In this document: in pieces, positions 24,380-31,156 of the stretch
How the letters are laid out: each line of letters begins with the position of its first letter
Numbering within the stretch: position 1 is the first letter of the stretch
DNA from: Sphingomonas sanguinis NBRC 13937
GTDB lineage: Bacteria; Pseudomonadota; Alphaproteobacteria; Sphingomonadales; Sphingomonadaceae
Length of the DNA: 64,000 nt
NCBI RefSeq assembly: GCF_001591005.1
Contig: NZ_BCTY01000001.1
Coordinates: forward strand, 272,105 to 336,104
Direction of reading: 5' to 3'
Notes under the pieces: model-generated
The model's input: only the letters and a program-made list of their open reading frames with translations
What the model was told of the DNA's origin: nothing
The model's database searches: none
Made by a program: the position numbers and the translations under genes

Positions 24380-24397
24380 AAAATCATACCTGATTTT
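24380..24397 (-). promoter_or_regulatory. AT-rich palindrome upstream of the DUF2939 gene
   Basis: Perfect arms AAAATCA and TGATTTT around TACC, 94 bases before the DUF2939 start. On the minus strand it includes TATGAT, a good -10 hexamer, though no clear -35 is visible. It may be an operator or promoter for the DUF2939/beta pair, separating it from the lysogeny operon. Confidence 0.4.
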
Positions 24398-24437
24398 ACC
24401 GGGATGGCGCCACGTCGGTGTCGCCGCCAAGTGCCGG

Positions 24438-24794
24438 TTAATGCATGAAATCTCTGTCATGGCCGCGCCTACCGCGCCGCTCCAGATAGCCGTCCATCAT
24501 ATCCCGACCCGCATCGAGCAGGCGGACCGTCCCGTCATCCTCTCCCGACCCCGCCAAGCCCCTGGCGATCAGCCAGCCGATATACGGCTCGGCAATCTCA
24601 CGTTCGACATGGGCGGCGATCAGCAGCTCGTGGCGCGTTGCGACCCGGCCCTCCGCATCAAGGATGTAGAGGATCAGCAACATATCCCATGCAGGCTCGC
24701 CGAACCCGCCCTCGACGCCCACGAACGCGGCGTCGCGATCCCGGCGCGAGGCGAAGATATCGGCGGCCATGCGCGCCCGTTCGACGCGCATCAT
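24438..24794 (-). CDS. Small winged-helix-like protein, unknown function
   Basis: 118 residues, with in-frame ATGs at 24794, 24791 and 24770. The pattern PAWDMLLILYILDAEGRVATRHELLIAAHVEREIAEPYIGWLIARGLA is a helix-helix-wing arrangement like MarR-type winged helices, followed by GTVRLLDAGRDMM. It is the last gene of the minus-strand lysogeny operon, ten bases after the membrane protein gene. A DNA-binding role is plausible but unproven. Confidence 0.6.
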   Translation of the reverse strand: MMRVERARMAADIFASRRDRDAAFVGVEGGFGEPAWDMLLILYILDAEGRVATRHELLIAAHVEREIAEPYIGWLIARGLAGSGEDDGTVRLLDAGRDMMDGYLERRGRRGHDRDFMH

Positions 24795-24804
24795 GCCACA
24801 CCCG

Positions 24805-25269
24805 TCAGACGACGATCGGCCGTCCGTCCAGCGTCTTCCAGTCCGGCTCGATCAGCCCGGCCGCGCGCCTGGTGCGATAGCGCCAGGTCCCGGCGGCCGT
24901 CGCCAGCAGCATCGGATAGGCCCAGATCTGCAACTCTATCGCGTAACCCGTGGCGTGCATTGTCGGATCGATCAGCTTGGCCAAGTGCGCGACGATCGCC
25001 GCCAATTGCCAGCCCGCGACCCACAAAGGCCAGTGCCTGGTCGACTTGGACGCCAGCACCGCCAGCGCCAGCAACAGCGTCACGTCGACCAGCGCCGATC
25101 CCACCGCCAGTGCCGAATAGGCCCGCCCGTCGACCAGACGGTGGACCAGCTCGTCCGCCGCAAACGCCCCGAGCTGAAGCAGCGCGGACGCCCGCTCGGG
25201 CGCGCCGCCCCGCGCCAGCGCATAGACGCCGGTCGCGAGCAGCACGCCGAGGAACAGAAACAGGCTCAT
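24805..25269 (-). CDS. Multi-pass membrane protein, unknown function
   Basis: 154 residues with about four or five hydrophobic segments (SLFLFLGVLLATGVYAL, ALAVGSALVDVTLLLALAVLA, HWPLWVAGWQLAAIVAHLA, ELQIWAYPMLLATAAGTW) and a basic cytoplasmic-type tail. It follows the 25317-25694 gene in the lysogeny operon, so it would be made in the lysogen. No family recognised. Confidence 0.62.
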   Translation of the reverse strand: MSLFLFLGVLLATGVYALARGGAPERASALLQLGAFAADELVHRLVDGRAYSALAVGSALVDVTLLLALAVLASKSTRHWPLWVAGWQLAAIVAHLAKLIDPTMHATGYAIELQIWAYPMLLATAAGTWRYRTRRAAGLIEPDWKTLDGRPIVV

Positions 25270-25316
25270 GGCCTACTCCTTCGGGCCTGGTCGCGCACCG
25301 CGTCAACCCGGGTTGG

Positions 25317-25694
25317 TCAAGCCGCATCGGCCTGCACGACCGCCAGCTGGGCGCCGGTGCGCATCGGCGCGAGGGGATCGGCTTCGCGAGGCGTGTCGCC
25401 ATGGTCACCATAAGCGCGGGCCGGGACGGCCATGCCATCGGCGATATCGCGAAATCCGTAATGGGCGGTGTGCACCGCCTTGCGCGCCAGCATCAGCGTC
25501 TGTTGCGCACTGACCACCTGGTCGATGGCGTCATGCCCCGAATGCAGCGGCAGGCGCGCCGCGCGGCGCCCTTCGATGGCGGCGGACGAAGCCTGTGCCA
25601 GCAGCACGAACGCTTCATCCAGCAGTTTTTCGGCACGCATCAGGGGCAGGCCCACGGCCTGCGCCACACCGATCCGCGTTTCCATGCTCGACAT
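25317..25694 (-). CDS. Conserved-looking helical protein of unknown function
   Basis: 125 residues, mostly helical with no membrane segment (RIGVAQAVGLPLMRAEKLLDEAFVLLAQASSAAI, then HDAIDQVVSAQQTLMLARKAVHTAHYGFRDIADG). It is 32 bases downstream of the LuxR-type gene on the same strand. I do not recognise it; the evenly spaced helices suggest a small bundle, perhaps a partner of its neighbours. Confidence 0.58.
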   Translation of the reverse strand: MSSMETRIGVAQAVGLPLMRAEKLLDEAFVLLAQASSAAIEGRRAARLPLHSGHDAIDQVVSAQQTLMLARKAVHTAHYGFRDIADGMAVPARAYGDHGDTPREADPLAPMRTGAQLAVVQADAA

Positions 25695-25726
25695 ATCGAC
25701 CTCCCCGGCGGGGGAGGTCCCCGCGA

Positions 25727-26329
25727 TTATCCTGTCAGTCGATCGAAGGCACGAAGCACGGGCTTCGCGACGGGTGGCAACCCGCTGCCCAACGCCATAG
25801 CCAGCGTCAGGGCGGCAAGCGACGCCACCGCGATCAGCCCGATCCGTCCCAGCGTCTGCAACAGCGTGAGCGTGTTGAGGCGCCTGCCTTCTCCCAAGGT
25901 GGGCCAGAACGGGGCTGCCCCGATCGACTGGTCAGGGGTTAGGGCTGCGGCGGTCGGGCCGGATACCCGTGCAGAATCGTACTGCGATTCCGCAGGGGGC
26001 ACTTCGACGGGGGCGATATCCCGCCCTTCCCCCTGCAATATCGGGGTTTCGCCAAATACCAGCGCGGCCGCCTGGCGCCGATCGCGCGCACCGGTCAGCT
26101 CGATCGCCTCGGCAAGATACTTGTCAACCGTCGACTTGCTGAGGCCCAGCTGCGCCGCGATCTCCTTCGACGTGGCCCGGTGCGACCAGACCAGCCGCAG
26201 ACATTCGCGCTGGCGCGGCGACAGCGCGATCGGCCGGGTTTCGTTAGGAGGAAAACCACGGTTTTCCGCCATCGCCGATGGCCGGGCACTGTCCGATCCT
26301 TCGATTTCGGGCCGGGGCGGCTCGCTCAT
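25727..26329 (-). CDS. LuxR/GerE-type HTH protein with C-terminal membrane helix
   Basis: 200 residues from ATG 26329. Residues 35-95 are a GerE helix-turn-helix: ALSPRQRECLRLVWSHRATS, KEIAAQLGLSKSTVDKYLAEAI. After a Pro/Ser linker a single membrane helix follows near the carboxyl end (IGLIAVASLAALTLAMAL). No receiver or ligand-binding domain is present, so it looks like a membrane-tethered one-component regulator. It is the first gene after the C repressor on the same strand (94-base gap) and would be expressed in the lysogen, where it could modify host gene expression. Confidence 0.75.
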   Translation of the reverse strand: MSEPPRPEIEGSDSARPSAMAENRGFPPNETRPIALSPRQRECLRLVWSHRATSKEIAAQLGLSKSTVDKYLAEAIELTGARDRRQAAALVFGETPILQGEGRDIAPVEVPPAESQYDSARVSGPTAAALTPDQSIGAAPFWPTLGEGRRLNTLTLLQTLGRIGLIAVASLAALTLAMALGSGLPPVAKPVLRAFDRLTG

Positions 26330-26423
26330 GTGCGACGTGCGACGATGACCGGGCGGCTGGTCCGCGCGACTCCGGCGTGCGAGCGGGGTTGCACCCCCTG
26401 TGAGATCGCCTGCTCGGTCACGG

Positions 26424-26906
26424 TCAGGCTTCGCGATTCGCTGTGGCGAGATCTGCGTCGGCTTCTGATGACGCCGCAGGATGGTCCGTCCGCGTCCCCG
26501 ACCAAGTCCGCAGACCTTGCAGAGATGACAGCGCAATGGGCAGCTTACGTGCAAGCAGCCGAGCTTGCGATGCCCGCGACGCCTTCGGGTCGAGCCCCGC
26601 AAGCATCCCCTCGAACATCAGGGCTAGAGCCTCCTCCGATCCAAGCGTGACCTCCAGGCGGGCTGTCAGGGCTATTGGGGGCGGAGGTAAGGGGGCGTTC
26701 TCTTCTGGATCCGATATCTCGCCAGCAAGATAAGCCGGTGTGGTGTGCAGAACCTGCGCAATTTTAACGATCGACCGGGATGAACGCGAGTCGCCGTTTA
26801 TAAGGGAATTAATAGTGCTCTGACGGACGCCTACCCGTCGCGCCAACTCAGCCTGCGAGATGCCAATCGCGATCCGTCGCTCTTCGATACGGGCACCAAG
26901 GGTCAT
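26424..26906 (-). CDS. Prophage C repressor (XRE HTH)
   Basis: 160 residues from ATG 26906 (TAAGG upstream). Residues 3-60 are a lambda-repressor-like HTH (ARIEERRIAIGISQAELARR, VGVRQSTINSLINGDSR). The rest is Pro-rich linker and helix with no S24 peptidase motif, so RecA-stimulated self-cleavage is not expected. It is divergent from a Cro/YdaS-like gene, with operators O1 and O2 between them. It probably keeps early genes off and controls its own promoter. Confidence 0.85.
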   Translation of the reverse strand: MTLGARIEERRIAIGISQAELARRVGVRQSTINSLINGDSRSSRSIVKIAQVLHTTPAYLAGEISDPEENAPLPPPPIALTARLEVTLGSEEALALMFEGMLAGLDPKASRASQARLLARKLPIALSSLQGLRTWSGTRTDHPAASSEADADLATANREA

Positions 26907-26915
26907 GCGAGCCTT

Positions 26916-26937
26916 ATCTAACGGCTCATCGTTAGAT
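26916..26937. promoter_or_regulatory. Repressor operator O1
   Basis: A perfect palindrome: arms ATCTAACG and CGTTAGAT around GCTCAT. It lies ten bases upstream of the C start, so binding there would autoregulate C. Confidence 0.8.
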
Positions 26938-26955
26938 GAAACTCCTGTTATTCGT

Positions 26956-26984
26956 TTGACACCATAACGGCTAGTCGTTAGGTC
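26956..26984 (+). promoter_or_regulatory. Early promoter PR for the Cro-like operon
   Basis: A consensus -35 TTGACA at 26956-26961 is followed after 17 bases by a weak -10 TAGGTC. Operator O2 occupies the spacer, so bound repressor would exclude RNA polymerase. Confidence 0.7.
26964..26981. promoter_or_regulatory. Repressor operator O2
   Basis: ATAACGGCTAGTCGTTAG matches O1 at 15 of 18 positions and keeps the inverted TAACG-N6-CGTTA. It lies between the PR -35 and -10 elements, ten bases before the Cro-like ATG. Confidence 0.78.
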
Positions 26985-26990
26985 GTTCTT

Positions 26991-27302
26991 ATGAGCCTGG
27001 AACATCAGATCAATTCCGTCCTTGCCGAAGCGGTTCGCGCCGCTGGCAATCAGACGGCGTTCGGTCGCCTCATTGGGAAGCGGCAATCATCAGTCCGTGA
27101 ATGGCTGAAAAATGACCGCCCCCTTCCTGCTGAACATGTTCTCGCGATCGAGGAAGCGACGGGCATCTCGCGTCACCGTCTCCGCCCCGATATATATCCC
27201 GAACCCACCTCCTCCGTACTCCCAGGCAACGAGGTGGTAGAGGGCGGCGCGCCGATTGAGAACGGCAATCGGCGCGCCGAAATGCAGTGTGTTAAGCCAT
27301 GA
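26991..27302 (+). CDS. Cro/YdaS-like HTH protein
   Basis: 103 residues. The amino part (AEAVRAAGNQTAFGRLIGKR, QSSVREWLKNDRPLPAEHVL) and the ending ATGISRHRLRPDIYP are characteristic of YdaS/Cro-type phage regulators. It is first in the rightward early operon and divergent from C, so it should act as the lytic switch protein competing for O1/O2. The next gene overlaps by four bases. Confidence 0.85.
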   Translation: MSLEHQINSVLAEAVRAAGNQTAFGRLIGKRQSSVREWLKNDRPLPAEHVLAIEEATGISRHRLRPDIYPEPTSSVLPGNEVVEGGAPIENGNRRAEMQCVKP

Positions 27303-27709
27303 CCACACCGGCACAGCATCCGGCCCCATGGCCGCTGTTCGAGGTGACGGTCGGGGGCTACAGGCCCTTCATCGTCGCGGCCTACAGCCGCAGCGCCGCG
27401 CGCTACGCCAGTTTCCTCGACTGGACGGACGGCAAGTTTGGCGACTTCCTTCGCCGCGTGTCGATCCGCAAGGTCCCCGCGACCGCGATCGTCATCGATC
27501 CCTACGACTATGTCCGCCGCAACTATCGCCGTGACATTCGTCACGGAACGCGGGTGAAGATCACCGGGGAAGGCGCTGGCCTGGAGGGTGCGAAGGGCAC
27601 CGTCATCCACCCAGGTCGCGAAAGCACGGCTTACGCCCATGTCGTCCTGGACGGTTCCAAGCACGCCATGACCGTCCACCCCCTCAGCATCATCGTGGAG
27701 GCCGCATGA
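27299..27709 (+). CDS. Early protein with KOW/SH3-like C-terminal region
   Basis: 136 residues. The first half is basic and Tyr-rich (FIVAAYSRSAARYASFLDWT). The second half (IRHGTRVKITGEGAGLEGAK, GTVIHPGR, AHVVLDGSKHAMTVHPLSI) looks like a small beta-barrel of the KOW/SH3 type, often nucleic-acid binding. It overlaps both neighbours by four bases in the early operon. Function unknown. Confidence 0.6.
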   Translation: MTTPAQHPAPWPLFEVTVGGYRPFIVAAYSRSAARYASFLDWTDGKFGDFLRRVSIRKVPATAIVIDPYDYVRRNYRRDIRHGTRVKITGEGAGLEGAKGTVIHPGRESTAYAHVVLDGSKHAMTVHPLSIIVEAA

Positions 27710-27948
27710 CCCAGGACCTGTTCATGCACGGACTTGGCTATGCCAGCCTGATCGCGATCTTCTGCCTGGCGGGCGTAGCGGCGGTGGCCACGATCGCCCG
27801 CTCGCTTACCGGCAACGCCGCCAAGATCTCCGCCGCCCTGCGCGGTCAATGGTTCGTCGTCCACCACCAGGCCCCGCCCGTCCGCCCGCGCCCCCGCGCC
27901 GTCGCGGTCATCATACCCGAAAGCACGAAGATGCGGGACGCGGCGTGA
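27706..27948 (+). CDS. Small single-span membrane protein
   Basis: 80 residues: one hydrophobic helix (LGYASLIAIFCLAGVAAVATIA) near the start, then a basic Pro/Arg-rich tail (PPVRPRPRAVAVIIPES). It is coupled to both neighbours by four-base overlaps. No function can be assigned. Confidence 0.55.
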   Translation: MTQDLFMHGLGYASLIAIFCLAGVAAVATIARSLTGNAAKISAALRGQWFVVHHQAPPVRPRPRAVAVIIPESTKMRDAA

Positions 27949-28439
27949 CCCTTCTCCGTGCGCCCCTCACCTATGCTGACGCCGCTACACGCGTAGCGGG
28001 CGTGATTGGATGGGACGGGGTCTGCTCAACCGCCGACCGGTCGCTGCGCGCGGTGCGCCACTGGTCGGACCCGAAATCCCAGACCGTCCCCACGATCGCC
28101 CAGGCACAAGCCCTCGACGCCGCCTATATCGCGGCCGGTGGCCAGGGCGCGCCCTTCCTGGACGCCATGGAATTCCAGCTGGGGATCCAGGTGCAGCGCC
28201 AGGAGGCGTGCACCCGCGCCCTGCTGGACGAGATCGCCACGGTCAGCCGCGAGGCTGGCGAGGCTATCGCGGCGGCCATCCGTATCACCCAATCCAACGC
28301 CTCTCCGCTGGACGCCCTCCGCGCGTTCGCAGAGGTGGAACAGGCCGGCAGCGCGTTCGACGCGCTGATGCGCCGCCTGTCGAGTTTCCTCCCGTCCGAT
28401 GTCAGCGGCGCGGGGAAAGACGGGGGTCCACTCAAGTGA
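27945..28439 (+). CDS. Putative CII-like phage regulatory protein
   Basis: 164 residues from GTG 27945, overlapping the previous stop. The amino part (YADAATRVAGVIGWDGVCST, ADRSLRAVRHWSDPKS, TIAQAQALDAAYIAAGGQGAPF) resembles regulators found in many alphaproteobacterial phages, where an HTH-like region precedes a W-S-D-P motif. The rest is helical (EEACTRALLDEIATVSREAGEAIAAAIRI-like). It lies directly before the Ogr-like gene. The regulatory role is inferred from the pattern and neighbours. Confidence 0.6.
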   Translation: MTLLRAPLTYADAATRVAGVIGWDGVCSTADRSLRAVRHWSDPKSQTVPTIAQAQALDAAYIAAGGQGAPFLDAMEFQLGIQVQRQEACTRALLDEIATVSREAGEAIAAAIRITQSNASPLDALRAFAEVEQAGSAFDALMRRLSSFLPSDVSGAGKDGGPLK

Positions 28440-28750
28440 AGAAGAAAATTGTCCGTATCCCGGCGATCGCGTGTCCGCATTGCGGGTCGCGGTCCATCAC
28501 GCGCGACAGCGTCGAGATCGACCTGTTGACGCGCGAGTTGCGCTGCAATTGCGAGAACGACGCCTGCGGCCACACTATGGTCGTGCAGCTCGCGGTGATC
28601 CGCACCATCCGGCCAAGCGACACGCCGAACCCGGCGGTGATCCTGCCCGTGGGTCAGTGGCGCGCACGCCCCGCCAATGACGACGAGAAGCAGTTGTCGC
28701 CGGTCAACGACAATGAGGTGAACGTCGTGGAAGCGACGCCTCCCGGATGA
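28436..28750 (+). CDS. Ogr/Delta-like zinc-finger late activator
   Basis: 104 residues from GTG 28436. The amino half has the Ogr arrangement: Cys13-x2-Cys16 (IACPHCGSRS), then Cys37/Cys39 and Cys44 with His46 (RCNCENDACGHTMVVQLAV), and a short basic VIRTIRPS. P2 Ogr is 72 residues; this one has an extra polar tail of about 35 residues. Ogr proteins activate late promoters through inverted TGT/ACA sites, and four such palindromes occur in this prophage. Here the gene is in the early operon rather than after gene D, so late activation would follow derepression of PR. Confidence 0.83.
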   Translation: MKKKIVRIPAIACPHCGSRSITRDSVEIDLLTRELRCNCENDACGHTMVVQLAVIRTIRPSDTPNPAVILPVGQWRARPANDDEKQLSPVNDNEVNVVEATPPG

Positions 28751-28803
28751 CGCCGCCCTGATCCCGGCGGTCTGACCGCCCCACCCTGACCCGTCTTTCC
28801 CCA

Positions 28804-28827
28804 CCCGGCGATCACCCTGTCGCCGGG
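28804..28827 (+). terminator. Hairpin after the Ogr-like gene
   Basis: CCCGGCGA and TCGCCGGG form a perfect 8-base stem with an 8-base loop in the 111-base gap after the Ogr-like stop. There is no strong T-run, so it may be a partial terminator or attenuator before the distal early genes. Confidence 0.5.
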
Positions 28828-28861
28828 AGCCCCTTCGCTTTGCCTGAAAGGATCGCCTCCC

Positions 28862-29269
28862 ATGCTGCATGTCGCGCTCCCCTCGATCGCCGCCTGTACG
28901 CCGCTGACCCCCGACGCCTATCTACAACTGCGCCGGGTCGCCGCTGGCCTGTCGCACGACGACGTGGCGCGGCGCATTGCCCATGGGCGCGAGGACGTCA
29001 GCATCGCCGCACAGCTGGTCCGCTCGCTGGAAACCCCCGGCGTCCGCGCCCGGCTGACCGCCACCCTCGACCGGCTGCGCATCGTCTTCCCGTTCGACCG
29101 GGAAGTCTATCACCAGCTCCACCACGCCCCCGCCTCCACCCACCCGCGGATTTGTCGCGGCTGCGGGGTCAGCGCCTGGGATATGGAGACGGCGCCCGGC
29201 GTCGACGCTGGCGGCTGGCATGACGATGTGACCTGTCTGGCCTGCGCCAGCGTGAAGGGCCGCCATTGA
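28862..29269 (+). CDS. Early protein with C-terminal zinc-ribbon-like cysteines
   Basis: 135 residues with AAAGGA ten bases before the ATG. The first 80 residues are helical (LTPDAYLQLRRVAAGLSHDD, VARRIAHGRE), resembling an HTH start. The end has Cys-x2-Cys pairs (RICRGCGVSAWD ... VTCLACASVKG) spaced like a zinc ribbon. A DNA-binding or transcription role is plausible. The stop overlaps the next ATG. Confidence 0.62.
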   Translation: MLHVALPSIAACTPLTPDAYLQLRRVAAGLSHDDVARRIAHGREDVSIAAQLVRSLETPGVRARLTATLDRLRIVFPFDREVYHQLHHAPASTHPRICRGCGVSAWDMETAPGVDAGGWHDDVTCLACASVKGRH

Positions 29270-29388
29270 TGCGCCGCGATCCGCTCCCCCGCTGGGTCCG
29301 GCTCCTCGGCACCATCGTCATCGCGATCATCGCGATCCCCTTCGTCCTCGTCACGATCGCCGCGCAGGCGAAGGACACGCGGCGGTGA
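29269..29388 (+). CDS. 39-residue membrane peptide
   Basis: MRRDPLPRWVRLLGTIVIAI, IAIPFVLVTIAAQAKDTRR: a basic start, one strong membrane helix and a basic end. It is coupled to the preceding gene by an ATGA-like overlap and is too short for many gene callers. Role unknown. Confidence 0.5.
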   Translation: MRRDPLPRWVRLLGTIVIAIIAIPFVLVTIAAQAKDTRR

Positions 29389-29392
29389 TCGC

Positions 29393-29584
29393 ATGGTCGG
29401 GACCGGCCTCTGTCGTGGCGACCGCGCCGTCTATCTCGGGCTTGGCCAGGCGCGCAGCAAGCACTGTGACGTTCTGTCCGTGCGTGGGATCCACGTCTCG
29501 GTCCGGTTCGACACCGGCACCGCGTGCCGGGCGCTGGCCAAGGACTGCCACCCTATCCCACGCCGCCCGCCTCCCGAATTCTGA
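29393..29584 (+). CDS. Small basic Cys-containing protein
   Basis: 63 residues (GTGLCRGDRAVYLGLGQARS, KHCDVLSVRGIHVSVRFDTG, TACRALAKDCHP). It starts four bases after the previous stop and ends nine bases before palindrome copy 4. Another frame from GTG 29385 is also open but has low-complexity Ser/Pro/Arg content, so this frame is preferred. Function unknown. Confidence 0.42.
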   Translation: MVGTGLCRGDRAVYLGLGQARSKHCDVLSVRGIHVSVRFDTGTACRALAKDCHPIPRRPPPEF

Positions 29585-29593
29585 CCCGCCCGG

Positions 29594-29620
29594 CTCTTGT
29601 TGAGGCCGTCTCTACAAGAG
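29594..29620 (+). promoter_or_regulatory. Late-operon palindrome, copy 4 (before the GapR-like gene)
   Basis: The right arm TCTCTACAAGAG is identical to copies 1 and 3. The left arm CTCTTGTTGAGG has two mismatches, and the spacer is CCG. GCCAG follows nine bases after it, as in copies 2 and 3. It places the distal early genes under the same control as the late blocks. Confidence 0.75.
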
Positions 29621-29673
29621 TCGCCTCTGGCCAGCGCCGCGAACACCACCCCACCAGCCACAGGATGACCCAA

Positions 29674-29940
29674 ATGCCCGACGCCAACGAACTTGCCGAT
29701 GCAGCCGGTAATATCACCGCCGATGAACTGCGCCTGCTGATCGAGCGCGCAGAGCGCCTGGAAGAGGAAAAGAAGGGCCTTAGCGAAGACATCAAGGATG
29801 TTTTCGCGGAGGCGAAGGCCCGTGGTTACGACCCCAAGGCCATCCGCACCATCATGAACATCCGTAAGAAAAAGCGGGAAGAGTACCAGGAAGAGGAAGC
29901 GATCCTGGAGGTCTACATGAAGGCCCTGGGGATGATCTGA
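29674..29940 (+). CDS. GapR-like DUF2312 protein
   Basis: 88 residues from ATG 29674 (AGGA eight bases upstream; an in-frame ATG at 29665 has no ribosome site). The whole length matches DUF2312/GapR: ELRLLIERAERLEEEKKGLS, EDIKDVFAEAKARGYDPKAI, RTIMNIRKKKREEYQEEEAI, LEVYMKALGM. GapR of Caulobacter is a nucleoid protein that encircles overtwisted DNA ahead of polymerases. A phage copy may help replication or late transcription, or reshape the host nucleoid. It is the first gene after palindrome copy 4. Confidence 0.88.
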   Translation: MPDANELADAAGNITADELRLLIERAERLEEEKKGLSEDIKDVFAEAKARGYDPKAIRTIMNIRKKKREEYQEEEAILEVYMKALGMI

Positions 29941-30404
29941 TGTCGATCGCCACCACCTTCACCCTCCGCTGTGATCGCTGCGGCGTCCAGGCGATCGTTG
30001 TCGATGGCAACGCCCGCCCGGACGGCTGGGGCGGCATCGCGGCGCGGCGTCACGGTGGTGGCGCCAGCGTCGGCAAGGACGGCTTGGACGATCTCTGCCC
30101 GACCTGCATCGACGACTTGCTGACCGTTTGGTTTGCCCAGGTCCCCGCCACCGCCGCGCCGATCGCGACCCCGGCTCCCCGCCCCCGGCCGGTCTTCACG
30201 ATCGAGGACCGCAAGCGGGCGATCGACAGCGCGACCGGCGCGCTCCTGACCAGCCTAGAAGCGCTCCGCCAGAACCTGCGCGATGACCCGACAAGCATCC
30301 TTACCGATCAGCTCCCCGCCGCGCTGACCGAGCCGCTGGCCTTTCACGCCCACGCGATCGTCACCGCCATCGTCCGCCGCCTCAATCTCGAAGATCCTGC
30401 GTGA
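29940..30404 (+). CDS. Early protein with amino-terminal zinc-finger-like cysteines
   Basis: 154 residues. Cys-x2-Cys at the start (LRCDRCGVQAIVVDG) and a second pair (DDLCPTCIDDLL) after a Gly-rich loop suggest a zinc-binding domain. After a Pro-rich linker a helical domain (TIEDRKRAIDSATGALLTSL, EALRQNLRDD) completes it. It starts one base overlapping the GapR-like stop. Function unknown. Confidence 0.6.
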   Translation: MSIATTFTLRCDRCGVQAIVVDGNARPDGWGGIAARRHGGGASVGKDGLDDLCPTCIDDLLTVWFAQVPATAAPIATPAPRPRPVFTIEDRKRAIDSATGALLTSLEALRQNLRDDPTSILTDQLPAALTEPLAFHAHAIVTAIVRRLNLEDPA

Positions 30405-30643
30405 TGTACGCCACCCTGACCCAAAGCCTCCGCGCGCTCGAGGTCGTCCGCGACGCCGATGTCCGCCGCGCCGATCCCACACACTATCGCGAGGCGATGG
30501 CCCGCGCGTTGATCGTCGACAACGCGATCACCGCGACCCTGCAGCTCGCGGCGGCCGTAAAGGCGGCCGCTGCTGGCGACACCGCCCCGGCCGTCACGGT
30601 CGTGGCTGCGCTTCGCCTGGACGAATTGGAGGTGCGGTCATGA
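30404..30643 (+). CDS. Small helical early protein
   Basis: 79-80 residues (GTG at 30401 or ATG at 30404), overlapping the previous stop. Ala-rich helices (TQSLRALEVVRDADVRRADP, TATLQLAAAVKAAAAGDTAP) and no motif. Its stop overlaps the next ATG. No function assigned. Confidence 0.5.
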   Translation: MYATLTQSLRALEVVRDADVRRADPTHYREAMARALIVDNAITATLQLAAAVKAAAAGDTAPAVTVVAALRLDELEVRS

Positions 30644-30900
30644 AACGCGGAGGAACCGTCACCGTGGCCAAGCGCCCCACCGTATCGACCCAAACGGCAT
30701 CGGCGGGCTGCGTCACATGCCATGGGCAAGGCACCGGCTGGACCGGTGCGAACGCCCTCGCTCTTGCGGCACGCCATCACGACGCAACCGGACACGCGAC
30801 CTGGTGCGATACGCACCTCTCCGTCCGTTACGGCTCCGCCAAGCCTGACACCCGCCAGATCGATATCGAAGATGCGATCAAGGAGGCCACCCATGGGTAG
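30640..30900 (+). CDS. Small Cys/His-containing early protein
   Basis: 86 residues. Cys-x2-Cys-His (AGCVTCHGQG) and later His-His and Trp-Cys-x2-His (ARHHDATGHATWCDTHLSVR) could bind zinc. It overlaps the excisionase-like start by eight bases. Its role is unknown. Confidence 0.52.
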   Translation: MKRGGTVTVAKRPTVSTQTASAGCVTCHGQGTGWTGANALALAARHHDATGHATWCDTHLSVRYGSAKPDTRQIDIEDAIKEATHG

Positions 30901-31156
30901 CGCGTCCGAGGCCTTCGATCCTTATGCGCGCCTGCAAACCAAAGCGGGGATCTGCGTTTATCTCGGTCACATCAGCGTCGCGACCTACGACGCCTGGTGC
31001 GCCAAAGGCGTGGTGCCCGGCCCGGTACGCGGCACGAATCGTTACGACATACGCGCTCACGATCTGCTGCTCGATCGCCATGCTGGTCTGTTGAAGGCCA
31101 ACACCGCTCTATCGCCACTCGAACAATGGGAGGCGGAGCGTGCGCGCGCGTCTTAA
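30893..31156 (+). CDS. Putative excisionase / HTH protein
   Basis: 87 residues with a strong AGGAGG seven bases before the ATG. The segment LQTKAGICVYLGHISVATYD, AWCAKGVVPGPVRGTNRYDI is a MerR/AlpA-like helix-turn-helix with a wing, the usual form of phage excisionases and integrase regulators. It overlaps the integrase start by 17 bases. It could direct excision or control integrase; the role is inferred from context. Confidence 0.68.
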   Translation: MGSASEAFDPYARLQTKAGICVYLGHISVATYDAWCAKGVVPGPVRGTNRYDIRAHDLLLDRHAGLLKANTALSPLEQWEAERARAS

